Positions 17,501-25,523 of a stretch of DNA of 64,000 bases are shown here, one piece after another; within the stretch, counting starts at the first letter, position 1, and each line of letters begins with the position of its first letter. A program made the translations under genes and the position numbers. Source of the stretch: Methylovirgula sp. (GTDB taxonomy: Bacteria > Pseudomonadota > Alphaproteobacteria > Rhizobiales > Beijerinckiaceae); assembly GCF_037200945.1 (NCBI RefSeq), contig NZ_JBBCGP010000001.1, positions 248,001 to 312,000 of the forward strand, given 5' to 3'. The notes beneath the pieces are model-generated. The model was given only the letters and a program-made list of their open reading frames with translations. It ran no database searches and was not told the origin of the DNA.

Positions 17501-18209
17501 GCCCGCCGTGACGCGCGCTGTTGTTCTCTATGTTTTCCGTTGTCTCGTGGGTGAGGACATTCCGCTCAACGAAGGTTGTCTGAAGCCTCTGCACATCGTT
17601 ATTCCGCCGGATACATTCCTGTCCCCTGCGCCGGGAGCGGCAGTCGTCGCCGGCAACACGGAGGTAAGCCAGGCAGTCTGCAATGTGCTCTTTGGCGCGC
17701 TTGGCGTCCTCGCGTCGAGCCAGGGCACGATGAATAACTTTCTCTTCGGCAACAAAACCTACCAATATTACGAGACGATCTGCGGCGGTGCCGGCGCCGG
17801 AATGACACCGGGCGGCGAAGGTTTCGATGGCGCCTCGGCGGTTCAGGTCCATATGACCAATACGCGGATGACCGATCCCGAAATTCTCGAATTGCGCTAT
17901 CCCGTTCGGCTCGTCGATTTTTCAATCCGGCGCGGCTCCGGCGGCAAGGGCAGATGGCATGGCGGCGATGGCGCCGTGCGAAAGATTGCCTTCCTCGAAC
18001 CGATGATTGCCTCGCTTGTCACCTCACGCCGCAAGGTCGCGCCATTCGGCCTCAGTGGCGGGGCCGACGGTCTGTCAGGTCGACAATGGGTTGAACGCGC
18101 CGACGGCAGCCGCACGGAACTAGCCTCGACGGCGCGAGTAGAAGTTGGCGCAGGCGACGTCATCGCGATTGAAACACCCGGCGGCGGCGGTTTCGGCGCC
18201 GACGAATAA
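14583..18209 (+). CDS. Fused hydantoinase/oxoprolinase (HyuA-HyuB type), 1208 aa
   Basis: ATP-dependent cyclic amide hydrolase family that includes 5-oxoprolinase and N-methylhydantoinase; acetone and acetophenone carboxylases are relatives. Residues 1 to about 680 are the HyuA half: an actin-like start WVDRGGTFTDIVARRPDG (about 7-25), ATNALLERKG, and IGFDMGGTSTDVALY near 280. The HyuB half starts near residue 692 (LLELFNNIFMNIAEHAGSVLQ) and contains ERLDFSCAIFD, NDPFNGGTHLPD-like and GSRGHHADIGG blocks. Both halves in one chain resemble eukaryotic-type 5-oxoprolinase; many bacterial hydantoinases are two proteins. The substrate is probably a lactam or cyclic imide from the pathway. The MFS gene follows 99 bases later. 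Confidence 0.87.
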   Translation: MRAGWQFWVDRGGTFTDIVARRPDGTLVTHKLLSEDPARYSDAAVAGIKQLLGLALGDSIPDGLIETVKIGTTVATNALLERKGEPTLLLVNRGFKDALAIGDQTRPRLFDLNVVRPSVLYKTVIEIAGRVDRDGAEIEPLDEASALSALRAARAEGFSACAIVFLHAWKYPDHERRIAALARLAGFTQVSASHEVSPLLRLIPRGDTTVVDAYLSPVLRRYVDSVAAELGNVKLYFIQSNGGLIDASRFQGKDAVLSGPAGGIVGAARTAATAGLKNIIGFDMGGTSTDVALYADAFQRTFDTQVAGVRIRAPMMAIHTVAAGGGSILHFDGARFRVGPDSAGANPGPASYRRGGPLTITDANICLGKIQPKYFPAIFGPDGDEPLDANIVRIGFDELAEHVSASTGVRRDPRDVAEGFVRIAVANMANAIKHISVEKGHDVGRFALHCFGGAGGQHACLVADELGIDKVFIHPFAGVLSAYGIGLADQTVMREQSVELTLTPTSIATLAERAGALEQAAIRELAEQDVDVGKVLVARKLHVKYQGTDAALLVPLTDYADVIASFSDSHLCQFGFTTPDRPLIAETILVEATYPGETAIAVHFDGRATGTLLETIGHVEIWSGGRAYNAPVYERADLRAGDELKGPALIRESAATTVVEPDWALLITEHNNIELRRHRTRTRAGNTDAKAAQADPVLLELFNNIFMNIAEHAGSVLQNTSRSVNIKERLDFSCAIFDAEGNLVANAPHVPVHLGAMGESVRTVLRRRGATLRPGDVIALNNPFNGGTHLPDITVITPVFDSVGKSILFFVGSRGHHADIGGLTPGSTPPESHTLEEEGVIIDDFLLLDRGEFREAKFRALLTGARYPARNPDVNIADIKAQVAANETSVQELNRVVSEWGWDIVAAYMRHVMDNAEEQVRKALTRLRDCEFSDRLDNGAPLRVKISVDRNERSAVIDFTGTGPQQGDNFNAPPAVTRAVVLYVFRCLVGEDIPLNEGCLKPLHIVIPPDTFLSPAPGAAVVAGNTEVSQAVCNVLFGALGVLASSQGTMNNFLFGNKTYQYYETICGGAGAGMTPGGEGFDGASAVQVHMTNTRMTDPEILELRYPVRLVDFSIRRGSGGKGRWHGGDGAVRKIAFLEPMIASLVTSRRKVAPFGLSGGADGLSGRQWVERADGSRTELASTARVEVGAGDVIAIETPGGGGFGADE

Positions 18210-18308
18210 TCACGCCCGACTTCTGACGCCACCTTGTGAATATTTTGCACACATATTATAGACTAAATCAGATAATCAAATATTAAGAACGTAAGACAAG
18301 CAGACAAC

Positions 18309-19571
18309 ATGCAGAAGACAATACGCGCCACGGCCGTGAACACCTCGCACCCGGACAGCCTGACGCGCCAGCACTGGTTTGTGCTTGCGATCACGATGGT
18401 GCTCTGGATGTTCGATGGTTACGAGACCTATGCGCTGCTTTTAACGATAGGCCCGTCTCTGCATGAACTCCTCCCACGCAGCGAACTGCATAATCTCTCG
18501 CATTTTGCCGCTTATCTGATCTCGCTTACGCTCTTTGGCTGGGCCGTCGGCGGTGTCCTCGGCGGATTGATTGGCGATCGCATCGGCCGCCGCGCAACGA
18601 TGATCGGCGCGGTCGTCCTCTACAGCATTTTCACCGGAACAAGCGCTCTCGCGCATTCCTGGCAAATCCTCGCGCTGACCCGGTTTCTCACTGGCATTGG
18701 CCTTGGCGCGGAATGGGGCGTCGGTGCATCATTGCTGCAAGAAGTCTGGCCGGAAAAACTGCGGACACGCGCCGCGGGCGTTTTGCAAGCGGCGTTTTCA
18801 TGCGGCTTCGTCATCGCCTCGGTTCTCTGGTTGATCATCGGCGGCGCGTTCGGCGGCTCCTGGCGCTGGCTCTATATCGTCGGCATTGCCCCGGCGATTT
18901 TCGTCGTCATCACCGGGCGCGCGATTCCCGAATCCGAGCCGTGGACGCGCGCAACGAGCAACGCGAGTTCTGCGGTTACGCTCCGCGCCTATCTCCGCAC
19001 CTTGATTATCGCTGTCATCATTTCGAGCTCGATCACCGTCGCTTTCTGGGCGATCTCTTCGTGGGTGCCGACCTATGTCGCCGTGCTCGTGCATAATCCG
19101 CGTGAGGCCGTGAGCTACGCAGGCTGGGCCGGGCTGCTCTTTGCGATTGGCGAGATTTTTGGCTGTGTCAGTTTTGGATGGCTGGCCGAATCTTGGGGCC
19201 GGCGGTGGACGCTGGTTTTCTTTCTTGCCGGATCAATTCTCATCACGCCCGTCGTGTTCCTGCTCGTAAAGGGCGCGCCGCTTTTTGTGCTGCTGCAGAT
19301 CCCGAATGGTTTCTTCACCGGCGGCATTTACGGATGGTACGCCGTTCACCCGCCAGAGCTTTTCCCGACCCGCATTCGCTCGAGCGCGATTAGCATTATC
19401 TTCAATTCAGCGCGGTTTCTCGCGATGCTGGGACCGATTTTGTCGTCGAGCCTGATCGCTTTTTTCGGCGGCTACGGCATTGCGGCGACCATCGCCTCAA
19501 GTATCTTCCTCATCGGGATCGTCGCCATATTCTTCCTGCCGGAAACAAAGGGGCGTCCCCTCCCCGCGTAA
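18309..19571 (+). CDS. MFS transporter, aromatic acid/sugar-acid symporter type
   Basis: 420 residues with about 12 predicted membrane helices. The MFS cytoplasmic loop motif is GDRIGRRATM (about residues 91-100) and the C-terminal PETKGRPLP is typical of the AAHS/SHS-like carriers of aromatic and carboxylic acids. The first helix has an acidic WMFDGYE, seen in proton symporters of this group. It probably imports the carboxylated substrate of the neighbouring hydantoinase/oxoprolinase unit. The 99-base gap before it is AT-rich and may hold an extra promoter (TTGTGA ... TATTAT). Confidence 0.85.
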   Translation: MQKTIRATAVNTSHPDSLTRQHWFVLAITMVLWMFDGYETYALLLTIGPSLHELLPRSELHNLSHFAAYLISLTLFGWAVGGVLGGLIGDRIGRRATMIGAVVLYSIFTGTSALAHSWQILALTRFLTGIGLGAEWGVGASLLQEVWPEKLRTRAAGVLQAAFSCGFVIASVLWLIIGGAFGGSWRWLYIVGIAPAIFVVITGRAIPESEPWTRATSNASSAVTLRAYLRTLIIAVIISSSITVAFWAISSWVPTYVAVLVHNPREAVSYAGWAGLLFAIGEIFGCVSFGWLAESWGRRWTLVFFLAGSILITPVVFLLVKGAPLFVLLQIPNGFFTGGIYGWYAVHPPELFPTRIRSSAISIIFNSARFLAMLGPILSSSLIAFFGGYGIAATIASSIFLIGIVAIFFLPETKGRPLPA

Positions 19572-19619
19572 ACGGCCGACGACGATTTTGCGCTCCTCTT
19601 CAATTCGCGGCCCACTTTG

Positions 19620-20567
19620 ATGAAGACGATACGCATCGCAGTCCCGGACCTGGTCTCGAACTCCTACTTTCCGGCGCTTGCCGCGATCGAGCTCGGCTGT
19701 TTTCGCGACGAAGGCCTCGACAGTCGGCTCGATCACATTTTTCCCAGTCCAAAAGCCTTCGCCGCGCTTCGAGATGGAATGGTTGACCTCGTCGCCGCGC
19801 CCGCGCATGCCCTGCTCTCGGCGTTTCCGGAATGGCATGGCGTCAAGTTGCTCGCCGCGCTCGCGCAAGGAACATATTGGCTGCTCGTATTACGCGCCGA
19901 TCTCAAGGCGACGCCCGGAGACGTGAATGCGATCAAGGGTCGCCGGATCGGGGCCGCGCCGATGGTCGATCTCGCGCTTCGTCAGCTTTGCATCGATTCA
20001 GGCCTCGATCTCGTGCGCGATAAAGTGGATATCGTGCCGGTGCCACGCGCGAACGATCCAGGGGTCTCATTTGGCATCGCGGCGGCGCAAGCGCTGGATG
20101 AAGGATCAATCGACGGATTTTGGGCTAATGGCCTTGGCGCCGAATATGCGGTGCGAAGCGGCAAGGGCGATATCATTCTCGATGTCCGGCGCGGCCTCGG
20201 TCCATCAGTCGCTTTTCACTATACCTTCCCCGCAGTCGCGGCGAGCGACCGCCTAATTGTCGCGGAGCCTGATCTCGTCGGACGCGCCGTGCGCGCGATC
20301 GTGCGTGCGCAACATATGCTGCGGGCCGATATCAGCTTGGCGAGTGTGGTCGGACGGAAGCTATTCCCGACAGCCGAAGCGGAATACATCGAAGCCGTCG
20401 TGACCCGTGACCTTGCCTATTATTCAGCGGAGATTTCGCCTCAGACAATCGACGGAATCATCCGTTTCTCGCAAGCTTGCGGCCTCCTCAAAGGCACGCC
20501 TTCTCGCGAAGACATCGTTGCGATGCCGTTCTCGCATCTCTGGGGCGAAGCGGGGCTGCAGACTTAG
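19620..20567 (+). CDS. Substrate-binding-fold protein (NMT1/SsuA-like) without signal peptide
   Basis: 315 residues with the type 2 periplasmic-binding fold typical of nitrate/sulfonate/taurine (NMT1/THI5-like) proteins: FFPALAAIELGCFRDEGLD near residue 19, DLVAAPAHALL near 58, GRRIGAAPMVDLALRQL near 108. The N-terminus MKTIRIAVPDLVSNSYFPAL enters the first beta strand directly, leaving no room for a Sec or lipoprotein signal. It could be a cytoplasmic enzyme of this fold, as Pht5 and THI5 are, or a mis-started binding protein. I use the ATG at 19620, one codon after a TTG. No ATPase or permease is adjacent. It follows the MFS gene by 48 bases. Confidence 0.75.
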   Translation: MKTIRIAVPDLVSNSYFPALAAIELGCFRDEGLDSRLDHIFPSPKAFAALRDGMVDLVAAPAHALLSAFPEWHGVKLLAALAQGTYWLLVLRADLKATPGDVNAIKGRRIGAAPMVDLALRQLCIDSGLDLVRDKVDIVPVPRANDPGVSFGIAAAQALDEGSIDGFWANGLGAEYAVRSGKGDIILDVRRGLGPSVAFHYTFPAVAASDRLIVAEPDLVGRAVRAIVRAQHMLRADISLASVVGRKLFPTAEAEYIEAVVTRDLAYYSAEISPQTIDGIIRFSQACGLLKGTPSREDIVAMPFSHLWGEAGLQT

Positions 20568-20669
20568 TAGTCTGGAGGCCGACCATCGCTGGTCTATTTC
20601 CTGACGATAAGCTGCTTTTCCGCAGCCGGAGCGAAATCCAAAATCGGAATCGTCAGCCGCGCGAAGATT

Positions 20670-21437
20670 CTACTCGCCCGCTCGCGCCGACGCGATGCGC
20701 TCGGCAAGCGCCGATCTCACCAATGAGTTCTTCACATGCAGGATATGCTCGCGCATCTGTGCCTGTGCGCTCTGCGGCTCGCGTAAGGCCACTGCTTTAT
20801 AAATAGCGTGGTGTTCTGCGTGGCGTTGCCGCACGTCGTCCAGATTGAAGGCCATGACATTATGCGTCGTGGTCTGCGGAACCCGATTGCACAGCTTCAG
20901 GACATCGACGATCAGCCTCGAACCGGCGGCCTCCAGCAGCGTCGCGTGAAACTGAGTATTGACCTCCGCATAGCCACGCCGACATTCGACCAGATCGACA
21001 TGTCCCGCGAGCAATCTATCGCCACGGCCGAGGACTTCGCGGATCGTATCGCCCTGGGCCAGCGTAAGACCACGCTCCGCCGCGAGGCGACAGGCCAATC
21101 CCTCGTTGAGAGCCCGCACTTCGAAGGCATCGCCAATCTCGTCCAGGCTGAACGAGCGAACCGCGAAGCCACGATTCGGCGCATGGTCGAGAAGCCCCTC
21201 TCCGGTCAGCATCTGCAGCGCGGCGCGCACCGGGGTCCGGGACACGCCCAAAGTGTTCGCGAGATGGACCTCATTGATCCGCCCCTTACCGAGGTTTCCG
21301 TCCAGCAACGCGCTGCGGATCGTTTCCGTCAGAGCGCCGGTGCGCTTTCTTTGTGCGACGGCGCCGCCGCCGGCAGCATCAGTTGCCTGGCTCATATCCA
21401 CGACGTTGCTTGAGGCTGACATTTCCGTCCCTGTCAT
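20670..21437 (-). CDS. GntR-family regulator, FadR (FCD) subfamily
   Basis: An N-terminal winged helix (TGALTETIRSALLDGNLGKG, then NEVHLANTLGVSRTPVRAALQMLTGEGLL) is followed by an all-helical FCD ligand domain with RALNEGLACRLAAERG and a histidine-bearing helix (TQFHATLLEAAGS; HAEHHAIYKAV), the usual metal-binding residues of this subfamily. The start is uncertain: ATG 21437 gives 255 residues, ATG 21422 has a better upstream AGGGACGG, and a TTG at 21473 opens the frame. It is divergent from the FAH/cyclic-imide-hydrolase operon and a perfect inverted repeat lies in the shared promoter region, so it likely regulates that operon. Confidence 0.87.
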   Translation of the reverse strand: MTGTEMSASSNVVDMSQATDAAGGGAVAQRKRTGALTETIRSALLDGNLGKGRINEVHLANTLGVSRTPVRAALQMLTGEGLLDHAPNRGFAVRSFSLDEIGDAFEVRALNEGLACRLAAERGLTLAQGDTIREVLGRGDRLLAGHVDLVECRRGYAEVNTQFHATLLEAAGSRLIVDVLKLCNRVPQTTTHNVMAFNLDDVRQRHAEHHAIYKAVALREPQSAQAQMREHILHVKNSLVRSALAERIASARAGE

Positions 21438-21489
21438 ATCTCGATGGCCGCGGCCGATCCAATCGCCGACCAATCAAGCTAAAGTGTAC

Positions 21490-21518
21490 ACACATTGGCA
21501 CAAATAATGCCAATGTGT
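21490..21518. promoter_or_regulatory. Inverted-repeat operator, GntR / FAH intergenic region
   Basis: Perfect 11-base arms ACACATTGGCA (21490-21500) and TGCCAATGTGT (21508-21518) with the 7-base spacer CAAATAA. It lies between the divergent GntR gene and the FAH gene, 38 bases before the ATG at 21556. The size and position fit the binding site of the adjacent GntR protein. Its sequence differs from the ATATTGT-type sites elsewhere in the window. Confidence 0.72.
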
Positions 21519-21555
21519 ATTCAGTTTGCGATCACCAAGCCAATCGAGAGGAAAG

Positions 21556-22263
21556 ATGCTCGCCGAAGAGGCCTATCTGTTCACACCCCAAATCGCCGCC
21601 CTGCCGGTCGCTGGCGCCACGTCCCGATTCCCGATCCGGCGCCTTTACTGCGTCGGCCGCAATTATGTCTCGCACATTCGCGAGATGAAGGAGGGCGACG
21701 AGCGTGATCCCCCATTTTTCTTTCAAAAGCCGGCCGATGCGCTGGTCTTCGATGGCGGCAATGTGCCTTACCCGCCGGCCACCACAGACTTTCAATATGA
21801 GGTCGAACTCGTCGTCGCCATTGGAACCGCCGGCGCATCCATTCCCCTGAACGACGCCCTGAAACATGTCTACGGCTACGCAATCGGCATCGACATGACG
21901 CGGCGCGATCTGCAACGCGAAGCGCGCGAGCGCCAGCTTCCCTGGGAGCCGGGGAAGTCTTTCGATCATTCGGCGCCGTGCGGCCCGCTCTTCCCAAAGG
22001 AAGATGTCGGCGACATCGCTTCTGGCGCAATCAGCCTTTCGGTGAATGGCATCCCGCATCAGCAAGCCGATCTGAAGCAGATGATCTGGAACGTGCCCGA
22101 GATCATCGCGAATCTGTCCAAGCAATATCGGCTCGAGCCGGGCGACCTCATTTTCACCGGCACGCCGGCCGGCGTCGGCCCCGTGCAAATCAACGATCGG
22201 ATCGAGGCGACGATCGCGGGCCTCGGGTCGCTGTCCGTTACGATCACGTCGAAGGAGGTTTGA
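21556..22263 (+). CDS. Fumarylacetoacetate-hydrolase-family protein (fumarylpyruvate-hydrolase-like)
   Basis: 235 residues of the FAH fold, which hydrolyses or isomerises 1,3-diketo or oxo acids at the end of aromatic degradation. The N-terminal RRLYCVGRNYVSHIREM resembles fumarylpyruvate and maleylpyruvate hydrolases. Metal-binding acids lie in the EVELVVAIG and GIDMTRRDLQ segments, and FFQKP and LIFTGTPAGVGPV are conserved family blocks. The ATG at 21556 has AGAGGAAAG just upstream; a start ten codons earlier is rejected. It is the first gene of a four-gene plus-strand operon, and its 3' end carries the ribosome binding site AAGGAGG for the next gene. Confidence 0.87.
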   Translation: MLAEEAYLFTPQIAALPVAGATSRFPIRRLYCVGRNYVSHIREMKEGDERDPPFFFQKPADALVFDGGNVPYPPATTDFQYEVELVVAIGTAGASIPLNDALKHVYGYAIGIDMTRRDLQREARERQLPWEPGKSFDHSAPCGPLFPKEDVGDIASGAISLSVNGIPHQQADLKQMIWNVPEIIANLSKQYRLEPGDLIFTGTPAGVGPVQINDRIEATIAGLGSLSVTITSKEV

Positions 22264-22264
22264 G

Positions 22265-23134
22265 GTGCTGCCCACCGAACGTATCGATTACGCTCCTATC
22301 GCCGGCCGCAAGCCGCTTCACCTCCCCGATGGCAAGCGTCTGATCGTCTGGGTCATCGTAAACGTGGAGGAATGGAACGCGCGTGAAACGATGCCGCGCA
22401 CGGTGCTGACGCCGCCTGCCGGCGGATCGCCCTCCCCCGATATCCCGAATTGGGCATGGCACGAATACGGTAATCGCGTCGGATTCTGGCGCATGCTGGA
22501 GGTTTTTGACGATCTCAAAATTCCGGCCGTGCTTGCGATCAACGGGTCGGCGATCAACGCCTATGAGGCGATCGCGCGTGCCGCGCTCGATCGCAAATGG
22601 GAGTTTATCGGCCACGGCTTTACGCAGAAAAATATGCAGAAGGTCGACGACGAAAGCGAAGATATCCGCAAGACAACGGACGCGATCAAGGCTTTCACCG
22701 GGCGGCCGCCACGCGGCTGGCTTGGGCCGGGGCTGACCGAAACGTGGAATACGCCCGATCTCCTCAAGAAAATGGGCTATGATTACGTCTGCGACTGGGT
22801 CTTGGATGACCAACCCGTCGTGCTGCGCACCGCGCATGGTCCGCTCGTCAACGTACCCTATACGCAGGAGTGCAACGACGTGGCGATGATGCTGATCCAG
22901 CATCACAAAGCCTCCGAATACCGCGACCGCGCCATCGATCAATTCGAGCAGATCTATGCCGATTCCAAGGATAGCGCGCGTGTCATGGCGCTGGTCGTAC
23001 ATCCTTACATCATGGGCGCGCCGCATCGGCTGCGTTACTTCCGCGAAGCGTTGCAGCATATCGCCGGCAAGCCCGATGTCGCCTGGTGGACGGGCGAGCA
23101 AATCCTCGATTGGTACACCGGCCAAAGCGCCTGA
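22265..23134 (+). CDS. Polysaccharide-deacetylase-fold hydrolase, PuuE/cyclic-imide-hydrolase-like
   Basis: 289 residues of the NodB-homology fold. The wording matches the branch that includes PuuE allantoinase and bacterial cyclic imide hydrolase: VNVEEWN in place of the TFDD metal motif, GHGFTQKNM near 117-125, TGRPPRGWLGPGLTETWNT near 143-161, and LVVHPYIMGAPHRL near 243. No signal peptide is present, which argues against cell-wall or polysaccharide substrates. A cytoplasmic cyclic amide or imide ring-opening role is more likely (inference). The start is the GTG at 22265, with AAGGAGG inside the preceding gene. A paralogue lies at 37436-38320. Confidence 0.8.
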   Translation: MLPTERIDYAPIAGRKPLHLPDGKRLIVWVIVNVEEWNARETMPRTVLTPPAGGSPSPDIPNWAWHEYGNRVGFWRMLEVFDDLKIPAVLAINGSAINAYEAIARAALDRKWEFIGHGFTQKNMQKVDDESEDIRKTTDAIKAFTGRPPRGWLGPGLTETWNTPDLLKKMGYDYVCDWVLDDQPVVLRTAHGPLVNVPYTQECNDVAMMLIQHHKASEYRDRAIDQFEQIYADSKDSARVMALVVHPYIMGAPHRLRYFREALQHIAGKPDVAWWTGEQILDWYTGQSA

Positions 23135-23160
23135 CTCTCATAAGTACGAGACCATATCTG

Positions 23161-24174
23161 ATGAGCAAAAGTCTATCTGCCTGCGCGATCGCAATCGGGC
23201 TTCTCTTCGCGGGCCTCGATTCGGCAAGTTCTGCCAACGCACCGCTCGAAAAACTGACGGTCAACGTCTTCCCCGGCGGCTTCAACTGGCCACTGTTCGT
23301 CGCCCGCGACAAAGGTTTCTTCACCCAGCAAGGGCTTGAAGTCGCGGCGCAGCCGACCACGGGCTCGGTCGCACAAATGTCGGGCCTTGCATCCGGTAAG
23401 TTCGATATTGCCATGACGGCTGTCGATAACATCGTCGCCTATGTTGAAGGCGAGGGCGACAAGTCGGTCGGTAAACAACCGGACTTTTTCGGCTTCATGG
23501 GAAGCGACAGCGGCTTCCTCAGCCTGGTCAGCGTTCCGGAAATCAAATCCATTGGCGAACTGCGCGGCAAAACGCTTTTGGTGGATGCGCGCAGCACCGG
23601 ATACGCCTTCGTTCTTTATGACATGCTGCGACGCGCCGGCTTCAAGCGCACGGACTATCGGGTCGTCCCGGCCGGCGGCATGGTGCAACGCTGGGCGGCG
23701 ATGCAAAAGAACAGCGGCGCCGCCACGCTTCTCTCGACACCCTTCGATATCCTCGCCAAGGACAAAGGCTTCCATCAATTGTCGTGGGCGACGCAGGTGA
23801 TCGGGCCTTATCAGGGCAATGTCGCCGCAACCAAACGCGCCTGGGCCACTGCTCATCGCCAAGAGGTGCTGGGCTATATCCGCGCATACGCAGCGGCGAT
23901 CGACTGGCTCTACAAGCCCGGCAACCGCGACGAAGCGATCCGCATTCTGCGCACCAACCTGCCGAATATGCCGGAAAAGCTCGCCGAGCAGACCTATGGC
24001 GAATTGCTTGACCCCAAGGCCGGATTTTTCCGGAACGCCAGGGTGAACATGGACGGACTGCAGACCGTGCTGCGCCTGCGCAGCACCTATGGCAGCGGCC
24101 CGAAACTTGACGACCCCTCTCGCTATTACGACGCCAGCTATTGGGCAGATGCCATGAAAGCCCTCGCGAAATAG
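23161..24174 (+). CDS. ABC transporter substrate-binding protein (NMT1/SsuA-like)
   Basis: 337 residues. An N-terminal Sec signal (MSKSLSACAIAIGLLFAGLDSASSA) is followed by a type 2 binding-protein fold: LTVNVFPGGFNWPLFVARDKGFF, GKFDIAMTAVDNIVAYVEG, and ELRGKTLLVDARSTGYAF. This family delivers nitrate, sulfonates, taurine, pyrimidine-like compounds or aromatic acids. I place the start at ATG 23161 because the signal peptide begins there. It has no adjacent ATPase or permease; the next gene is an MFS carrier. The complete ABC system at 58136-60834 is the only one in the window that could serve it. Confidence 0.83.
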   Translation: MSKSLSACAIAIGLLFAGLDSASSANAPLEKLTVNVFPGGFNWPLFVARDKGFFTQQGLEVAAQPTTGSVAQMSGLASGKFDIAMTAVDNIVAYVEGEGDKSVGKQPDFFGFMGSDSGFLSLVSVPEIKSIGELRGKTLLVDARSTGYAFVLYDMLRRAGFKRTDYRVVPAGGMVQRWAAMQKNSGAATLLSTPFDILAKDKGFHQLSWATQVIGPYQGNVAATKRAWATAHRQEVLGYIRAYAAAIDWLYKPGNRDEAIRILRTNLPNMPEKLAEQTYGELLDPKAGFFRNARVNMDGLQTVLRLRSTYGSGPKLDDPSRYYDASYWADAMKALAK

Positions 24175-24196
24175 AAGCCACTGAGAGAGTGCCATC

Positions 24197-25447
24197 ATGC
24201 CGACGGATCAGATGATCGATTATGTCCCAGATAACCGCGTTGACTCCGGCGCGGGCGTGAATGCCGTGCGGATCGCGGGCGTCGGTATGTTCGTCCTCCT
24301 TCTTGCCACCTATTCGCTTAATGCGATGGACCGGCAGATCTTCCCGCTTTTGCTGAACGACGTTCGGCACCAATATGGGTTTTCGCTTTCAAGCGGCGGC
24401 CTGCTTTCGACGGTCTTCACATTCGGGATGGCCTGCGCCGGGCTGCCGACCGGCTGGCTGATGGCGCATCTGTCGCGACGCGCGACCGTGCAGATCGGCA
24501 TCGTGATCTTTTCGGCGGCGACTGTCCTGACGGCGTTGGCGCCGGGCTTTTGGACCATGATGTTTTGCCGTGGCCTGACCGGCATCGGCGAAGCCATGCA
24601 GCTCACGGCGCTGCTAGCCATCGCGGGAAGTTACTTTGCCAAACATCGCTCGCTTGCCGTCGGCGCCGTGAACACATCTTTCGGCATCGGCGCCATCATC
24701 GGCCCGGCACTGGGAGGCGCGATCCTCGCCTCGTATCATAGCTGGCACGCGCCGATGTTTGCCTTTGGCGCTTTGGGCTTTATCGCCATTGCGCTGATCG
24801 CGATCTTCGTTCGTCCCTGGCTGAGTGAAGCAACCGTCAGCGCGTCGACCGAGGGCGCCCATGTCGGCCAGGGCTCTGAAACCCTGCTGAACCGGCACAC
24901 GATTTTACTGAGCGTCCTGAGTCTTATCGGTGGATTGATCATCTACGGTTATCTCGGGATGTATCCGAGTTTTCTGCGGACGCATCTCGGCTATTCGCCG
25001 CAAGCCGCTGGCAATGTCATGGCCTTCTTTGGCTTCGGCGTCCTTGCGTCCGTCGCCGGCGGTGCGATCGGCGATCGTCTGGCAGCGCGCGTTCTGCTTC
25101 CCGTGGCGTTCCTCGGCGGTGGCCCAATCGGCTTCGGCCTTTTTCACGGGCCGTCGAATTTCGCCGTACAGGCCGGGCTATCGTTTCTCTGGGGACTGAT
25201 CGTCAGCGGCACCGTCTATGTCAATCTTGCCGCCTATCATGTCAAAGCTGTCGCCCCCCGGTTGGCGGGGCGGAGCTCCGGAATTTTCGTGACAACGCTT
25301 TATGCGTCATCGTCAGTCGCTGGCTATGTTTTCGGCGCCTTGGCAACCTGGCTCGGGTGGACGCGCGCCGCCGATTTGCAGATCGTATGCCTGTGCCTTG
25401 CGGGCGCGCTGCTCGCGACATGTCTCGGGAGCAGACGCTCGGCTTAG
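24197..25447 (+). CDS. MFS transporter
   Basis: 416 residues and about 12 membrane helices. The first helix carries SLNAMDRQIFPLLL, the D-R pattern of the ACS-like and related organic-anion carriers, and LSRRATVQIG replaces the standard loop motif. FFGFGVLASVAGGAIGDRLAARV is the repeated motif in the second half. It is the last gene of the FAH operon (22 bases after the binding-protein gene). The substrate is presumably the same organic acid or a pathway intermediate. Export cannot be excluded. Confidence 0.82.
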   Translation: MPTDQMIDYVPDNRVDSGAGVNAVRIAGVGMFVLLLATYSLNAMDRQIFPLLLNDVRHQYGFSLSSGGLLSTVFTFGMACAGLPTGWLMAHLSRRATVQIGIVIFSAATVLTALAPGFWTMMFCRGLTGIGEAMQLTALLAIAGSYFAKHRSLAVGAVNTSFGIGAIIGPALGGAILASYHSWHAPMFAFGALGFIAIALIAIFVRPWLSEATVSASTEGAHVGQGSETLLNRHTILLSVLSLIGGLIIYGYLGMYPSFLRTHLGYSPQAAGNVMAFFGFGVLASVAGGAIGDRLAARVLLPVAFLGGGPIGFGLFHGPSNFAVQAGLSFLWGLIVSGTVYVNLAAYHVKAVAPRLAGRSSGIFVTTLYASSSVAGYVFGALATWLGWTRAADLQIVCLCLAGALLATCLGSRRSA

Positions 25448-25523
25448 TGGTATCGCCAAGCGAGCGACTCGACATCAGCAATCGTGCGCGGTGATGGCCC
25501 GCGCATTCTTACCCGCCCGCGTC

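Noticed and set aside
18210..18308. ACATATTATAGAC before the MFS gene as another ATATTGT-type operator
   Set aside because: Matches only the first seven bases and lacks the second arm; more simply read as a -10 region.
22265..23134. Chitin or peptidoglycan deacetylase (same for 37436-38320)
   Set aside because: No signal peptide, altered metal motif, and closer resemblance to the PuuE/cyclic imide hydrolase branch.
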